A program made the translations under genes and the position numbers. A stretch of DNA of 64,000 nt from Thermoleophilales bacterium (lineage in GTDB: Bacteria > Actinomycetota > Thermoleophilia > Solirubrobacterales > 70-9). The stretch spans positions 806,001 through 870,000 of the forward strand of contig JACJWZ010000002.1 of the NCBI GenBank assembly GCA_020636895.1, given 5' to 3'. The notes below the pieces were generated by a model that saw only the letters and a program-made list of their open reading frames with translations, was not told the origin of the DNA and did no database searches. Shown piece by piece: positions 52,642 to 62,214 of this stretch (position 1 is the stretch's first letter; each line of letters begins with the position of its first letter).

Positions 52642-54066
52642 ATGCCGTCGCTTCCAACGGTGCCTTCACCGACCCCGCCCTCGCTGTGGTCGGACACGAC
52701 TCGCCGGGTCGTCTCGGGGATCGCGATCCTCGTCGTCGCCGCGATCGGTTTCGGGGTCGGCTACCTGGTCTTCGGTGGCAACGACGACGAATCCGCGCCG
52801 TCGACCGTGGTCGTCAAGGGGAACGACGAGACGCCGGCGATCGCGTTCCCGACGTTCGCCACCCGCAACACGACCAGGATCGGCGGCCCCGACGCGACCG
52901 CCGACGCCGCCGCCGTGGCGCTCGCCTCCTATCCGACGGGTGGGGGAGTCGACGGTCCGAGCGCGGTCGTCCTCGCGCCGGTCGAGTCCTGGCAGGAGGC
53001 GCTGGCCGCAACCCCGCTCGTCGCCGATCCTGTCGGGGCGCCGATCCTGCTCAGCGAGCCCGACGCCGTTCCCGCCATAACCACCGAGGCGCTCGACGCG
53101 CTGAAGCCGCGCGGTCTCTCCGGCGCGCAGGGAGCGCAGGTGGTGACGATCGGCAAGGTGGCCGCTCCGACGGATCTGGTCTCGCTGCCCATCGAGGGCA
53201 TCAACGAGACCGCGATCGCCGATCAGGTCGACTCCCAGATGACGAAGCTGACCGGCGAGAAGGACCCCGGGGCGCTGCTCGTCGTCTCCTCGACCGATGC
53301 TCCCTACGCGATGCCCGCAGCCTCCTGGGCCGCCCGCTCCGGCGACCCGATCCTCTTCGCCGACGGCGACGACGTGCCCGCGAACACGCTCGCCGTCGTC
53401 AAGCGCCACGCCGACACCCCCATCTACGTGCTCGGACCCGAGTCGGTGATCTCCAACAAGGCGTTGAAGACCCTCGGCAAGGACGGAGGGACCGTGACCA
53501 GGGTCGGCGCCGAGGATCCCGTCGAGAACGCGATTACGTTCGCGCGCTACGTCGACGGCGACTTCGGCTGGAACATCAACGACCCCGGTCACGGCTTCAC
53601 GATCGCCAACACCGACCGGCCGCTCGACGCCGCCGCCGCCGCGCCGCTCGCCGCCACCGGCGGCACTCCCGGGCCGATGCTGCTCACCGACGATCCCGAC
53701 AAGGTGCCGGACGCGCTCCGCAGCTTCCTCATGGACACGCAGCCGGGCTACGTAGAGGACCCCTCGCGCGCCGTCTTCAACAGGATCTGGATCCTCGGGG
53801 ACGAGTCGGCGATCTCCGTCGGCTTCCAGGCGCAGGTCGACGAGCTGACGAGGCTCGCTCCCGTCAAGGGCTCGGAGGCCGACACGATCCCGGAGGACAC
53901 ATCGGGCGACACGGGCTCCGACGAGTCCGGGGACGCCACCTCGACCGACGGCGACACGACGTCGACGGACGACGGGGACACCACCTCGAGCGATGACACG
54001 ACGTCCAGCGACGGCGGGGACACGACCAGCGACGACTCCGGCAGCGGCTCGGGCCGAGCGCCCTGA
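52642..54066 (+). CDS. Membrane-anchored CWB2-like cell wall-binding protein (474 aa)
   Basis: A single transmembrane helix at about residues 22-44 (VVSGIAILVVAAIGFGVGYLVF) leads to an extracellular domain (about 65-410) built of cell wall-binding repeat 2 (CWB2)-like units. Visible pieces are TTRIGGPDATADAAAVALAS, GAPILLSEPDAVPAITTEAL and PILFADGDDVPANTLAVV, IYVLGPESVIS. The C-terminal 60 residues are Asp/Ser/Thr-rich and disordered. It probably binds the wall; no enzyme domain is seen. ATG 52642 is the first plausible start after the divergent operator. Confidence 0.78.
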   Translation: MPSLPTVPSPTPPSLWSDTTRRVVSGIAILVVAAIGFGVGYLVFGGNDDESAPSTVVVKGNDETPAIAFPTFATRNTTRIGGPDATADAAAVALASYPTGGGVDGPSAVVLAPVESWQEALAATPLVADPVGAPILLSEPDAVPAITTEALDALKPRGLSGAQGAQVVTIGKVAAPTDLVSLPIEGINETAIADQVDSQMTKLTGEKDPGALLVVSSTDAPYAMPAASWAARSGDPILFADGDDVPANTLAVVKRHADTPIYVLGPESVISNKALKTLGKDGGTVTRVGAEDPVENAITFARYVDGDFGWNINDPGHGFTIANTDRPLDAAAAAPLAATGGTPGPMLLTDDPDKVPDALRSFLMDTQPGYVEDPSRAVFNRIWILGDESAISVGFQAQVDELTRLAPVKGSEADTIPEDTSGDTGSDESGDATSTDGDTTSTDDGDTTSSDDTTSSDGGDTTSDDSGSGSGRAP

Positions 54067-54101
54067 CCGCGGTCGATCTCGCCGTCACGCGTGCCTGCGG
54101 A

Positions 54102-54107
54102 TAACCT
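54102..54107 (+). promoter_or_regulatory. -10 box TAACCT of a leaderless gene
   Basis: TAACCT ends 8 nt before ATG 54116, with no Shine-Dalgarno sequence. Confidence 0.42.
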
Positions 54108-54115
54108 GCGCGACG

Positions 54116-54370
54116 ATGAGCGAGGCTGAACGCGCCGACCGGCGTCATCCCGATCACCGACCGACGGCCGAGGACATCCGCGCACTCGCGGGGCCCTCGA
54201 CGCCCCACTTCGCGCTGCAGATCCGCAACCGGATCGCGACGCTGGTCGAGCGCCTGCCCGCCGACGACCCCGCCCGCGTCGAGGGCGAGCGGCAGATCGC
54301 GAGGCTGAACGAGCTCGCCCGCCACACCGGCGATCCCCGCGGACCCGGACCCTCGCGCCAGCGAGACTGA
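54116..54370 (+). CDS. Small hypothetical protein (84 aa)
   Basis: Not recognised. A charged helical protein with RPTAEDIRALAGPSTPHFA near residue 15 and IRNRIATLVERLPADDPAR in the middle. It ends 4 nt before the GTG of the methyltransferase, suggesting one unit. No membrane segment or Cys is visible. Confidence 0.62.
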   Translation: MSEAERADRRHPDHRPTAEDIRALAGPSTPHFALQIRNRIATLVERLPADDPARVEGERQIARLNELARHTGDPRGPGPSRQRD

Positions 54371-54374
54371 AGCG

Positions 54375-55160
54375 GTGGACGCAAGCGCTGAGACGCAATC
54401 AGCGCGAGAGCGCGCGCTGACGCTGCTCGACAGCCGCTCCCGCGAACGCGGGCGCTGGACGGAGCCCGGGTACTTCGACCTGCTTGACGACGAGACCGCG
54501 CCCGAGAGCACCGGCCCCACGCAGGATCTGATGCTGACCCGGCTCGTACCGATGGTCTACGAGCGCTGGTGGCGGCCGGCGCTGGGGCGTGCCATGAAGG
54601 GCGTGACCGGCCCGGGCATGAGCGAGGAGGTGCGGATCGCGCGGCTGCTGCTCGGGCTCTCGGCCGGGCACACCGTGCTCGACGTCGCCTGCGGCCCGGG
54701 CAACTTCACCCGCTCCTTCGGGCGCACGGTCGGATCGAGGGGGCTCGCGGTCGGGATCGACGCCTCGCCGACGATGCTCACGCGCGGCGCCCACGACCTG
54801 CTGCGCGATCGCGCCGACAACGTCGCGCTGATCCGCGGCGACGCGACCGACCTGCCGTTCCTCGCCGGGAGCTTCGACGCGGTCTGCTGCTTCGCCGCGC
54901 TCCACCTGTTCTCCGACCCCTTCGCGGCGCTCGCCGACATGACCCGGGTGCTCGCGCCCGGCGGCCGCATCGCGGTGATGACGTCGGTCCGGCGCCAGGT
55001 GCAGCTGCCGCCGCTGAAGCCGCTGATCGAGCGCGGCAGCGGCATGCGCGTGTTCGAGCACGACGAGATCGTCGCCAAGCTGCAGGCGCTCGGTTTCTGC
55101 GACATCCACCAGCGCGTCTCCGGGCTCGTGCAGTTCGTCGGCGGGAGGCTCGAGGCGTGA
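54375..55160 (+). CDS. Class I SAM-dependent methyltransferase (261 aa)
   Basis: Motif I is VLDVACGPGNFTRSFGR (about residues 97-113), followed by VGIDASPTML, an acidic ALIRGDATDLPF and CCFAALHLFSDPFAAL. This is the UbiE/Methyltransf_11 pattern, so a small molecule, lipid or quinone substrate is likely. The N-terminal 60 residues include an Arg-rich part and EPGYFDLLDDETAP. Its stop overlaps the start of the MBL-fold gene by 4 nt (GTGA). Confidence 0.87.
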   Translation: MDASAETQSARERALTLLDSRSRERGRWTEPGYFDLLDDETAPESTGPTQDLMLTRLVPMVYERWWRPALGRAMKGVTGPGMSEEVRIARLLLGLSAGHTVLDVACGPGNFTRSFGRTVGSRGLAVGIDASPTMLTRGAHDLLRDRADNVALIRGDATDLPFLAGSFDAVCCFAALHLFSDPFAALADMTRVLAPGGRIAVMTSVRRQVQLPPLKPLIERGSGMRVFEHDEIVAKLQALGFCDIHQRVSGLVQFVGGRLEA

Positions 55161-55819
55161 GGGAGATCGCGCCCGGTCTCTTCCAGCTTCGCGGGCTGAT
55201 CCCGAACGCGATCAACGTCTACCTCGCCGGCGACGTGCTGATCGACGCCGCGACGAAGCTCTCCTCACGGCGGATCCTCGGCCAGATCCAGGACCGGCCC
55301 CTGTCGCTGCACGCGCTGACCCACGTCCACCCCGACCACCAGGGAGCCTCGCACGCGATCTGCGAGGCGCGGCACATCCCGCTCGCCTGCCACGCCGACG
55401 GCGTCGACGCGATGGAGGGGCGCGCCCCGGTCCAGACTTCGGATCCGAACAACCCGGTCAACAAGGTGATCGGCGCCGTCTGGGAGGGGCCGCCGCACCC
55501 GGTCGGGCGCGTCCTCGCCGAGGGAGACGATGTCGCCGGCTTCCGCGTGATCCACGCCCCCGGTCACGCTCCCAGCGAGGTGATCTTCTTCCGCGACTCC
55601 GACCGCGTCGCGATCTGCGGCGACGTCGTCAACGCGATGAACCTGCTGACGATGCGACCGGGGATCCGCGAGCCCCCGGACGCGTTCAGCCTCGACCCCG
55701 CGCGCAACCGGGAGTCGATCAAGCTCCTCGCCGAGCTCGAGCCCTCCCTGATCTGCGCCGGCCACGGCCCCCCGAGCCGCGACCTGGCGGGCTTGAAGCA
55801 GCTCGCCGCCTCTTTCTAG
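55157..55819 (+). CDS. MBL-fold metallohydrolase (220 aa)
   Basis: A metallo-beta-lactamase-fold hydrolase. The metal motif HVHPDHQG (HxHxDH), a later His (HAPGHAPSE), Asp in AICGDVVNAM and His in ICAGHGPPS complete the two-metal site. It starts V-REIAPGLFQLRGLIPNAINVYL in the family manner. The substrate is unknown (thioesters, lactones or phosphoesters are possible). GTG 55157 overlaps the methyltransferase stop, so it is translationally coupled. Confidence 0.88.
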   Translation: MREIAPGLFQLRGLIPNAINVYLAGDVLIDAATKLSSRRILGQIQDRPLSLHALTHVHPDHQGASHAICEARHIPLACHADGVDAMEGRAPVQTSDPNNPVNKVIGAVWEGPPHPVGRVLAEGDDVAGFRVIHAPGHAPSEVIFFRDSDRVAICGDVVNAMNLLTMRPGIREPPDAFSLDPARNRESIKLLAELEPSLICAGHGPPSRDLAGLKQLAASF

Positions 55820-55868
55820 AGAGGGCCCGCCCCTTCAGAGCCCGCCGCCCAGCCACCTGGTTGACGCG

Positions 55869-55905
55869 TGGCGCCTTTTCCACGTCATAGGTGGAAAAGG
55901 CGCCA
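55869..55905. terminator. 15-bp perfect hairpin TGGCGCCTTTTCCAC/GTGGAAAAGGCGCCA
   Basis: Two 15-bp arms with a 7-nt loop (GTCATAG) between convergent genes ending at 55819 and 55985. The right arm is shared with 13209-13223. It can act in both directions. The rest of the 165-bp gap has no gene. Confidence 0.75.
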
Positions 55906-55984
55906 AGCGCTGGATGGTCCGGTCAGGCGCCGCGGCCCTCCGGCGGCAAGCCGCCCGATGACGCCGGTACGGCCCTCCCGACCC

Positions 55985-57169
<1,185 letters not shown>

Positions 57170-57295
57170 GCTCTCGCTCCCTCTCCTCGAAGATCCGCCG
57201 GTGTGCCGTCGGGACGATAGACCGCCGGCCCCTCCCGCCACGGTCCGTGACCGCCTCACACATGGGGTCGGCCCGTGTGATTCCCTCGCGTACCC

Positions 57296-59374
57296 GTGCT
57301 CTCGTCCCTGCTCACGCTGCCGTCCCGCCCCCGTCTGAAGTGGGTCTTCCTGATCGCCTGGCTCGCGTCGATGTTCGCGATCGGCGCCGCGAAGCTGCCC
57401 GAGAAGTTCGACGAGGCGCAGAGCAACGAGTCCTCCTCCTTCCTCCCCGGCGACGCCGAGTCGACCAAGGCGCTCGCAGCAGCCGAGGAGATCCAGGGCG
57501 GCGAGCTGGCGCCGATCGTCGTCGTCTACAGCCGCGAGGCGGGGCTGACCGGCGAGGACAAGCAACGGATCGTCTCCGATCGCGACGCCCTCAACGAGGA
57601 TCTGCCGCCGCGCACGAGCCCCTACGAGGGCCCGGTCATCTCCAAGGACGGGACAACGGCGCTGCTGCAGGCTCAGGTCAAGACCAACGGCGAGGGCGAC
57701 ACGATCATCGACCCCGTCGAGGCGGCGCGCGACCAGCTCGAGAAGTCGGCGCAGCCCGGCGTCGAGACGGCCGTCACCGGCGGTGCCGGCTTCTCCGCCG
57801 ACGCGATCAAGGTCTTCGACAACATCAACGGCACGCTGCTCTTGACCACGGCGGCGATCGTCTTCCTGCTGCTGCTGATCGTCTACCGCAGCCCGATCTT
57901 CTGGTTCTTCCCGCTGCTCGCGGTCGGCTTCGCCGAGCTCACCGCTCGGGCGATCGGCTTCGGCCTGACTGAGATCGGAGTCACCGTCAACGGGCAGTCG
58001 GCGGGGATCCTCCCGGTGCTCGTCTTCGGCGCCGGCACCGACTACGCGCTGCTGCTCGTCGCCCGCTATCGGGAGGAGCTGCGCCAGCGCTCCGACAAGC
58101 ACCAGGCCATGGCCGAGGCGCTGCGCCGGGCGGGGCCGGCGATCGTCGCCTCCGGATTGACCGTGATCGCGGCGCTCCTGTGCCTGACGATCGCCGAGGT
58201 CGAGGGGACCGCCGGGCTCGGGCCGATCGGCGCGGTCGGGATCGCGATCGCGATGCTCTCGATGCTGACCGCTCTGCCCGCGGTGCTGGTCGTGGCCGGC
58301 CGCTGGGTCTTCTGGCCGTTCGTCCCCCACGTCGGCGACGACGCCTCCGACGAGACCCACGGCACCTGGCGCCGGATCGGCGAGCGCATCGCGGCCTCGC
58401 CGCGACGGATCTGGATCGGGACCGTGGCGCTGCTGCTGCTCCTCTCGCTCGGCTGGCTGAACCTCGACACAGGGCTCACCCAGGGCAACTCCTTCCGCGG
58501 CGACGTCGAGTCGGTGCGCGGGCAGGAGCTGCTCTCGGAGGCGTTCCCGGCCGGCGCGAGCGGCCTGACCGACGTGATCGTCCCCGACGCCTCAAAGGCG
58601 CCCGAGGTGAAGGCCGCGCTCCAGCAGCAGGACGGGGTCGAGCAGGTGACCGTCGCAGGCCGGGGAGAGGACGGCGTGCTGCTGCAGGCGACGCTCGCCG
58701 ACGATCCCTACTCGACCGACGCCTACGACGAGATCGACCAGATCCGCGACACGGCCAAGGAGGCCGGCGGCGAGGACGTGCTCGTCGGCGGCCCGACCGC
58801 GATCGAGAAGGACCTGCGCGTCGCCGCGGCCAAGGACTCGAAGCTGATCCCGCCGATCGCGCTCCTCGTCGTCTTCCTGATCCTGATGCTGCTGCTGCGG
58901 GCCGTGGTCGCGCCGCTGGTCCTGATCGGAACCGTGATCCTCTCCTTCGCCGCGGCGCTCGGCGTCGGGTTCGTCGTCTTCGACGTCGTCTTCGGCTTCC
59001 CGGGCAGCGACCCCTCACTGCCGCTGTTCGCGTTCATCTTCCTGGTCGCGCTCGGCGTCGACTACAACATCTTCCTGATGGCCCGCGTGCGCGAGGAGAC
59101 CCTCAGCTCGGGTCCGCGGGAGGGTGTGCTGCGGGGGCTCGCGGTGACCGGCGGCGTGATCACCTCGGCCGGGATCGTGCTCGCTGGAACGTTCTCGGCA
59201 CTGGCCGTCCTGCCGCTCGTCTTCCTCACCGAGCTCGGGTTCGTCGTCGCCTTCGGCGTCCTCCTCGACACCTTCATCGTGCGCTCGATCCTGGTACCGG
59301 CGATCTCACTCGATCTCGGGCGCCGCATCTGGCTGCCATCGTCGTTGGGACGCGACGACGGCGATCACGGATAG
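57296..59374 (+). CDS. MMPL/RND-family membrane transporter (692 aa)
   Basis: A polytopic exporter of the MMPL type (lipids or other hydrophobic molecules). Each half has a first helix (VFLIAWLASMFAIGAA; IWIGTVALLLLLSLGWL), an extracytoplasmic domain of about 140 residues, and five clustered helices. The transmembrane motifs VLVFGAGTDYALLLVARYREE and FLVALGVDYNIFLMARVREE carry the conserved proton-relay GxDY. GTG 57296 is used; upstream bases show no clear Shine-Dalgarno sequence. It is divergent to the thiolase and followed by a dehydrogenase gene. Confidence 0.93.
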   Translation: MLSSLLTLPSRPRLKWVFLIAWLASMFAIGAAKLPEKFDEAQSNESSSFLPGDAESTKALAAAEEIQGGELAPIVVVYSREAGLTGEDKQRIVSDRDALNEDLPPRTSPYEGPVISKDGTTALLQAQVKTNGEGDTIIDPVEAARDQLEKSAQPGVETAVTGGAGFSADAIKVFDNINGTLLLTTAAIVFLLLLIVYRSPIFWFFPLLAVGFAELTARAIGFGLTEIGVTVNGQSAGILPVLVFGAGTDYALLLVARYREELRQRSDKHQAMAEALRRAGPAIVASGLTVIAALLCLTIAEVEGTAGLGPIGAVGIAIAMLSMLTALPAVLVVAGRWVFWPFVPHVGDDASDETHGTWRRIGERIAASPRRIWIGTVALLLLLSLGWLNLDTGLTQGNSFRGDVESVRGQELLSEAFPAGASGLTDVIVPDASKAPEVKAALQQQDGVEQVTVAGRGEDGVLLQATLADDPYSTDAYDEIDQIRDTAKEAGGEDVLVGGPTAIEKDLRVAAAKDSKLIPPIALLVVFLILMLLLRAVVAPLVLIGTVILSFAAALGVGFVVFDVVFGFPGSDPSLPLFAFIFLVALGVDYNIFLMARVREETLSSGPREGVLRGLAVTGGVITSAGIVLAGTFSALAVLPLVFLTELGFVVAFGVLLDTFIVRSILVPAISLDLGRRIWLPSSLGRDDGDHG

Positions 59375-59388
59375 CTTTCCGTCCCCAG

Positions 59389-60219
59389 ATGAGCTCCACT
59401 CCGTCCAACGGCTACCTGAGCCCGGGCGTGGCGGGAACCGGCGCGATCGCGCTCGGCGTCGCCGCGGTCTCCTCGACCCTCGGCGAGGTGCGGGTGCTCG
59501 CCCGCAGCGACGCCTCCGCCTGGAAGGCCGAGGAGAGCGCCGTGAAGCTCTGCTCGAAGCTGGAGGGGGGCGACCCCAAGAACGTCAAGGTGACGACCGA
59601 GGCCGGGGACCTGGCTGGGTGCGACCTCGTCGTCGAGGCGATCGTCGAGGACGCCGACGCGAAGGTGGAGCTCCTCTCGATGCTCGGCGAGGCGTGCCCC
59701 GACGCCGACCTCGCGACGACGACCTCCTCCCTCTCGGTCGGCGATCTCGGCGAGCGCTCCGGCGCGCCCGAGCGCTTCTTCGGCCTCCACGTCTTCAACC
59801 CGGTGACGCGGATGGAGCTGATCGAGCTCTGCCTGCCGGACGGGCTGCGCGAGGGAGCCGCCGAACGTGCCCGCGCCTTCTGCGCCGCGCTCGGCAAGCA
59901 CGCGGTCGAGGTCCCCGACCACACCGGTTTCGTCGTCAACCGGCTGCTCTTCCCCTACCTGTTCGAGGCCGTGCGGCTGATGGAGGACCTGGACCTCAGC
60001 GCCAAGGACGTCGACGATTGCATGGCGATGGGGACCGGCCAGCCGATGGGGCCGCTGAAGCTGCTCGACTTCGTCGGCATCGACGTCGCGGTCGCGATCG
60101 GCGAGAGCCTCCACGAGGCCAACGGCCACGATCACCACCATCCGCCGAAGCTGCTGCTGCAGATGGAGTCGGAGGGCAAGCTCGGCCGCAAGAGCGGCGA
60201 GGGCTTCTACAGCTACTGA
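59389..60219 (+). CDS. 3-hydroxyacyl-CoA dehydrogenase family protein (276 aa)
   Basis: An NAD-dependent dehydrogenase of the 3-hydroxybutyryl-CoA type. The Rossmann motif is GVAGTGAIALGVAAV, then CDLVVEAIVEDADAK, TTTSSLSVGDL and the catalytic His in GLHVFNPVTRMELIEL. The C-terminal domain contains VNRLLFPYLFEAV, MGTGQPMGPLKLLDFVGIDV and the end GEGFYSY. It is smaller than the bifunctional FadB. The TAG stop of the upstream transporter is part of a TAGCTT box 12 nt before ATG 59389. Confidence 0.9.
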   Translation: MSSTPSNGYLSPGVAGTGAIALGVAAVSSTLGEVRVLARSDASAWKAEESAVKLCSKLEGGDPKNVKVTTEAGDLAGCDLVVEAIVEDADAKVELLSMLGEACPDADLATTTSSLSVGDLGERSGAPERFFGLHVFNPVTRMELIELCLPDGLREGAAERARAFCAALGKHAVEVPDHTGFVVNRLLFPYLFEAVRLMEDLDLSAKDVDDCMAMGTGQPMGPLKLLDFVGIDVAVAIGESLHEANGHDHHHPPKLLLQMESEGKLGRKSGEGFYSY

Positions 60220-60241
60220 CGCTCAGGTCGCCGGGGCCGGG

Positions 60242-60472
60242 TCAGTGGCCCTTGCCGGCAAGATCCCAAACGACGTCGGCTTCGGAGATGCCCTGCTTGC
60301 CGGCGAGGTCGTCGACCTCGTCCCACGGGAGCTGCGCGTCGGGGAGCTCGTCCCAGCGGGCGAGCTCGAGCGACTCCAGCGCCCGCGCCAGCGTCGGTCC
60401 GTGCCGCTCCTCGGCGTTGACCAAAGCCTTCAGTACTTCGAGTTGCTTGTCGCTGAGCCTGACGACCCACAT
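60242..60472 (-). CDS. Small acidic hypothetical protein (76 aa)
   Basis: Not recognised. A soluble protein with MWVVRLSDKQLEVLKALVN, then ARALESLELARWDELP and an acidic end EVDDLAGKQGISEADVVWD. It has no Cys and no membrane segment. ATG 60472 has GGGAGG 8 nt upstream. It converges on the dehydrogenase, 22 bp apart. Confidence 0.6.
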   Translation of the reverse strand: MWVVRLSDKQLEVLKALVNAEERHGPTLARALESLELARWDELPDAQLPWDEVDDLAGKQGISEADVVWDLAGKGH

Positions 60473-60610
60473 GGCGCTTGCCTCCCGGTACGCGCTTGTG
60501 ACGAATGGTCAAGCTAGGACCGTGGACGGACGTAACGCCGAGAGCGAGCCGAGCGAACCGGAGCCGGCGCGAGGGGCGGTCGGGGAGATCTGAGGACCCG
60601 CGGCGACCAT

Positions 60611-60655
60611 CGAGTGGTCTGAACCGGCGGTCTCGTCGCCAGGTCGGACCACTCG
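60611..60655. terminator. Nested hairpin CGAGTGGTC ... GACCACTCG
   Basis: A 9-bp perfect outer stem with an inner CCGGCG/CGCCAGG stem, 16 nt after the stop of the CNNM gene. It belongs to the family also present at 16137 and 27554. The 60473-60670 gap has no gene. Confidence 0.7.
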
Positions 60656-60670
60656 GCGAACGCCGATCCC

Positions 60671-62023
60671 CTAGCCCTGGGAGTCGTCGCCCTGGGCGCG
60701 CGCCTCGACCGCCTTGTGCTCCTGGGTCGCCGGGCCGTCGGGGTGGATGCGCAGCGCGACGATGCGGTTCTCGCGCACCGACTCCACGCGGATTGTGTGA
60801 CCGCCGGCGTGGATCGTGTCGCCACGCTTGGGCAGCCGGCCGAGCTCGCTGAAGACGTAGCCGCCGATCGAGTTGTAGGCGTCGGTGTCCACGGGGAGCT
60901 TCACCCCGGCGTCCTCGACGTCGCCGAGCGAGACGTGTCCGCGCACGTACCAATCGCCGTCGGTGAGCCGCCGCACGTGCTCGCCGCGCGGGTCGGTCTC
61001 GTCCTCGATCTCGCCGACGACCTCCTCGAGGATGTCCTCGACGGTCGCAATCCCGACCGTGCGGCCGTACTCGTCGACGACGATGGCGATGGAGCTGCGC
61101 TGCCGCTGCAGCTCCGCGAGCAGATCGTCGAGCGGCTTCGTCTCGGGGATGATGGGCGCGTCGCGGACGGCGGGCTCGATCGAGGCGTCGGCGCCGGCGT
61201 TCATGTAGAGCCGCGCCAGGGAGTTGTTGTGGACGACGCCGCGGACCCGGTCGGGGTTGTCGTCCTCGATCACGACGAGGCGCGTATGGCCGGAGGCGAC
61301 GCACCGGCGCAGCGCGTCCTCGACGGTGTCGGATGAGTCGACGGTGACGACCGCCGGGATCGGCGTCATCACCTCACGCGCCTCCTGCTCGTGCAAGTGG
61401 AAGACGCCGCCGAGCATCCCCGCCTCGCTCTCCTCGAGATCGCCCTGCTCGTAGCCGCGGCTGATCAGCACCCGCAGCTCCTCGGGCGAGGTTTCGTCCT
61501 CGCTCACGATCGGGATCCGGAAGACGCTCTGCACGATCCAGCGGGCGGGTTTGTTGGTGAGCAGGATCAGCGGCTTGAAGGCGCCGCGGAAGAACTCGAG
61601 CGAGCGACCGATCCGCAGCAGCAGCTGCTCGCCGCGCGCGATGCCGACCATCTTCGGCGCCTGCTCGCCGAGGATCACGTGCAGGAGCGTGACGATCGCG
61701 TAGGCGATGATCAGCGCGATCACGATCGAGGCGGCATGGCCGACCCACCCGCCGAGCACCGGTTCGAGCAGGCGCGCGATCGCGGGCTCGCCGAGGAAGC
61801 CGATGGCCAGCGAGGCGAGCGTGATCCCGACCTGCGAGGTGGCGACGTACTCGTCGACGTGCCCGATCTGATGCAGCGCCCGCTTCGCCCGTGGGTCCCC
61901 CTCCTGGGAGAGCTGCTGCAGCTTCGATGGGCGCGCCCGCACGATCGCGAACTCGGCCGCGACGAAGTACCCATTGACGAGGACGAGGATGAAGACGATG
62001 ACGAGGAGCAGGACCTCGGTCAT
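60671..62023 (-). CDS. CNNM/CorC-type hemolysin-family protein (450 aa)
   Basis: A DUF21 transmembrane domain (about 1-190, four helices) with GYFVAAEFAIVRARPSKL and VILGEQAPKMVGI. Two CBS domains follow (about 210-335: VMTPIPAVVTVDSSDTV and SIAIVVDEYGRTVGIATVEDIL), and then a CorC/HlyC transporter-associated domain (about 350-430: DGDWYVRGHVSL, YNSIGGYVFSELG). The family is linked to magnesium or other divalent-ion efflux; it is not a true hemolysin. ATG 62023 is preceded by the palindrome GGGAGGCCTCCC, which includes its Shine-Dalgarno. Confidence 0.92.
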   Translation of the reverse strand: MTEVLLLVIVFILVLVNGYFVAAEFAIVRARPSKLQQLSQEGDPRAKRALHQIGHVDEYVATSQVGITLASLAIGFLGEPAIARLLEPVLGGWVGHAASIVIALIIAYAIVTLLHVILGEQAPKMVGIARGEQLLLRIGRSLEFFRGAFKPLILLTNKPARWIVQSVFRIPIVSEDETSPEELRVLISRGYEQGDLEESEAGMLGGVFHLHEQEAREVMTPIPAVVTVDSSDTVEDALRRCVASGHTRLVVIEDDNPDRVRGVVHNNSLARLYMNAGADASIEPAVRDAPIIPETKPLDDLLAELQRQRSSIAIVVDEYGRTVGIATVEDILEEVVGEIEDETDPRGEHVRRLTDGDWYVRGHVSLGDVEDAGVKLPVDTDAYNSIGGYVFSELGRLPKRGDTIHAGGHTIRVESVRENRIVALRIHPDGPATQEHKAVEARAQGDDSQG

Positions 62024-62202
62024 GGGGAGGCCTCCCGACGCGGCAGGATGCTCATGCGCCCCGGCTCACGGTGGAGCGCTGCGCTGGACCCCAGCCCGTC
62101 AGGGCGGGGACCGGTACTTCGAGGAGGGTCGTCATTCACGGGCGACGTCGCGCAGGCTAGCAGCGCCGGGGGGCGGCGTCGGCGCCACTGCACGAGGGGT
62201 AC

Positions 62203-62208
62203 TACCGT
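62203..62208 (+). promoter_or_regulatory. -10 box TACCGT of a leaderless gene
   Basis: TACCGT ends 6 nt before ATG 62215, with no Shine-Dalgarno sequence. Confidence 0.52.
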
Positions 62209-62214
62209 GACCGC

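Noticed and set aside
62024..62035. Palindrome GGGAGGCCTCCC before the CNNM gene as a regulatory hairpin
   Set aside because: It has no loop, so it cannot fold within one RNA; it is more simply a Shine-Dalgarno sequence next to CCTCCC, though a DNA-binding site is not excluded.
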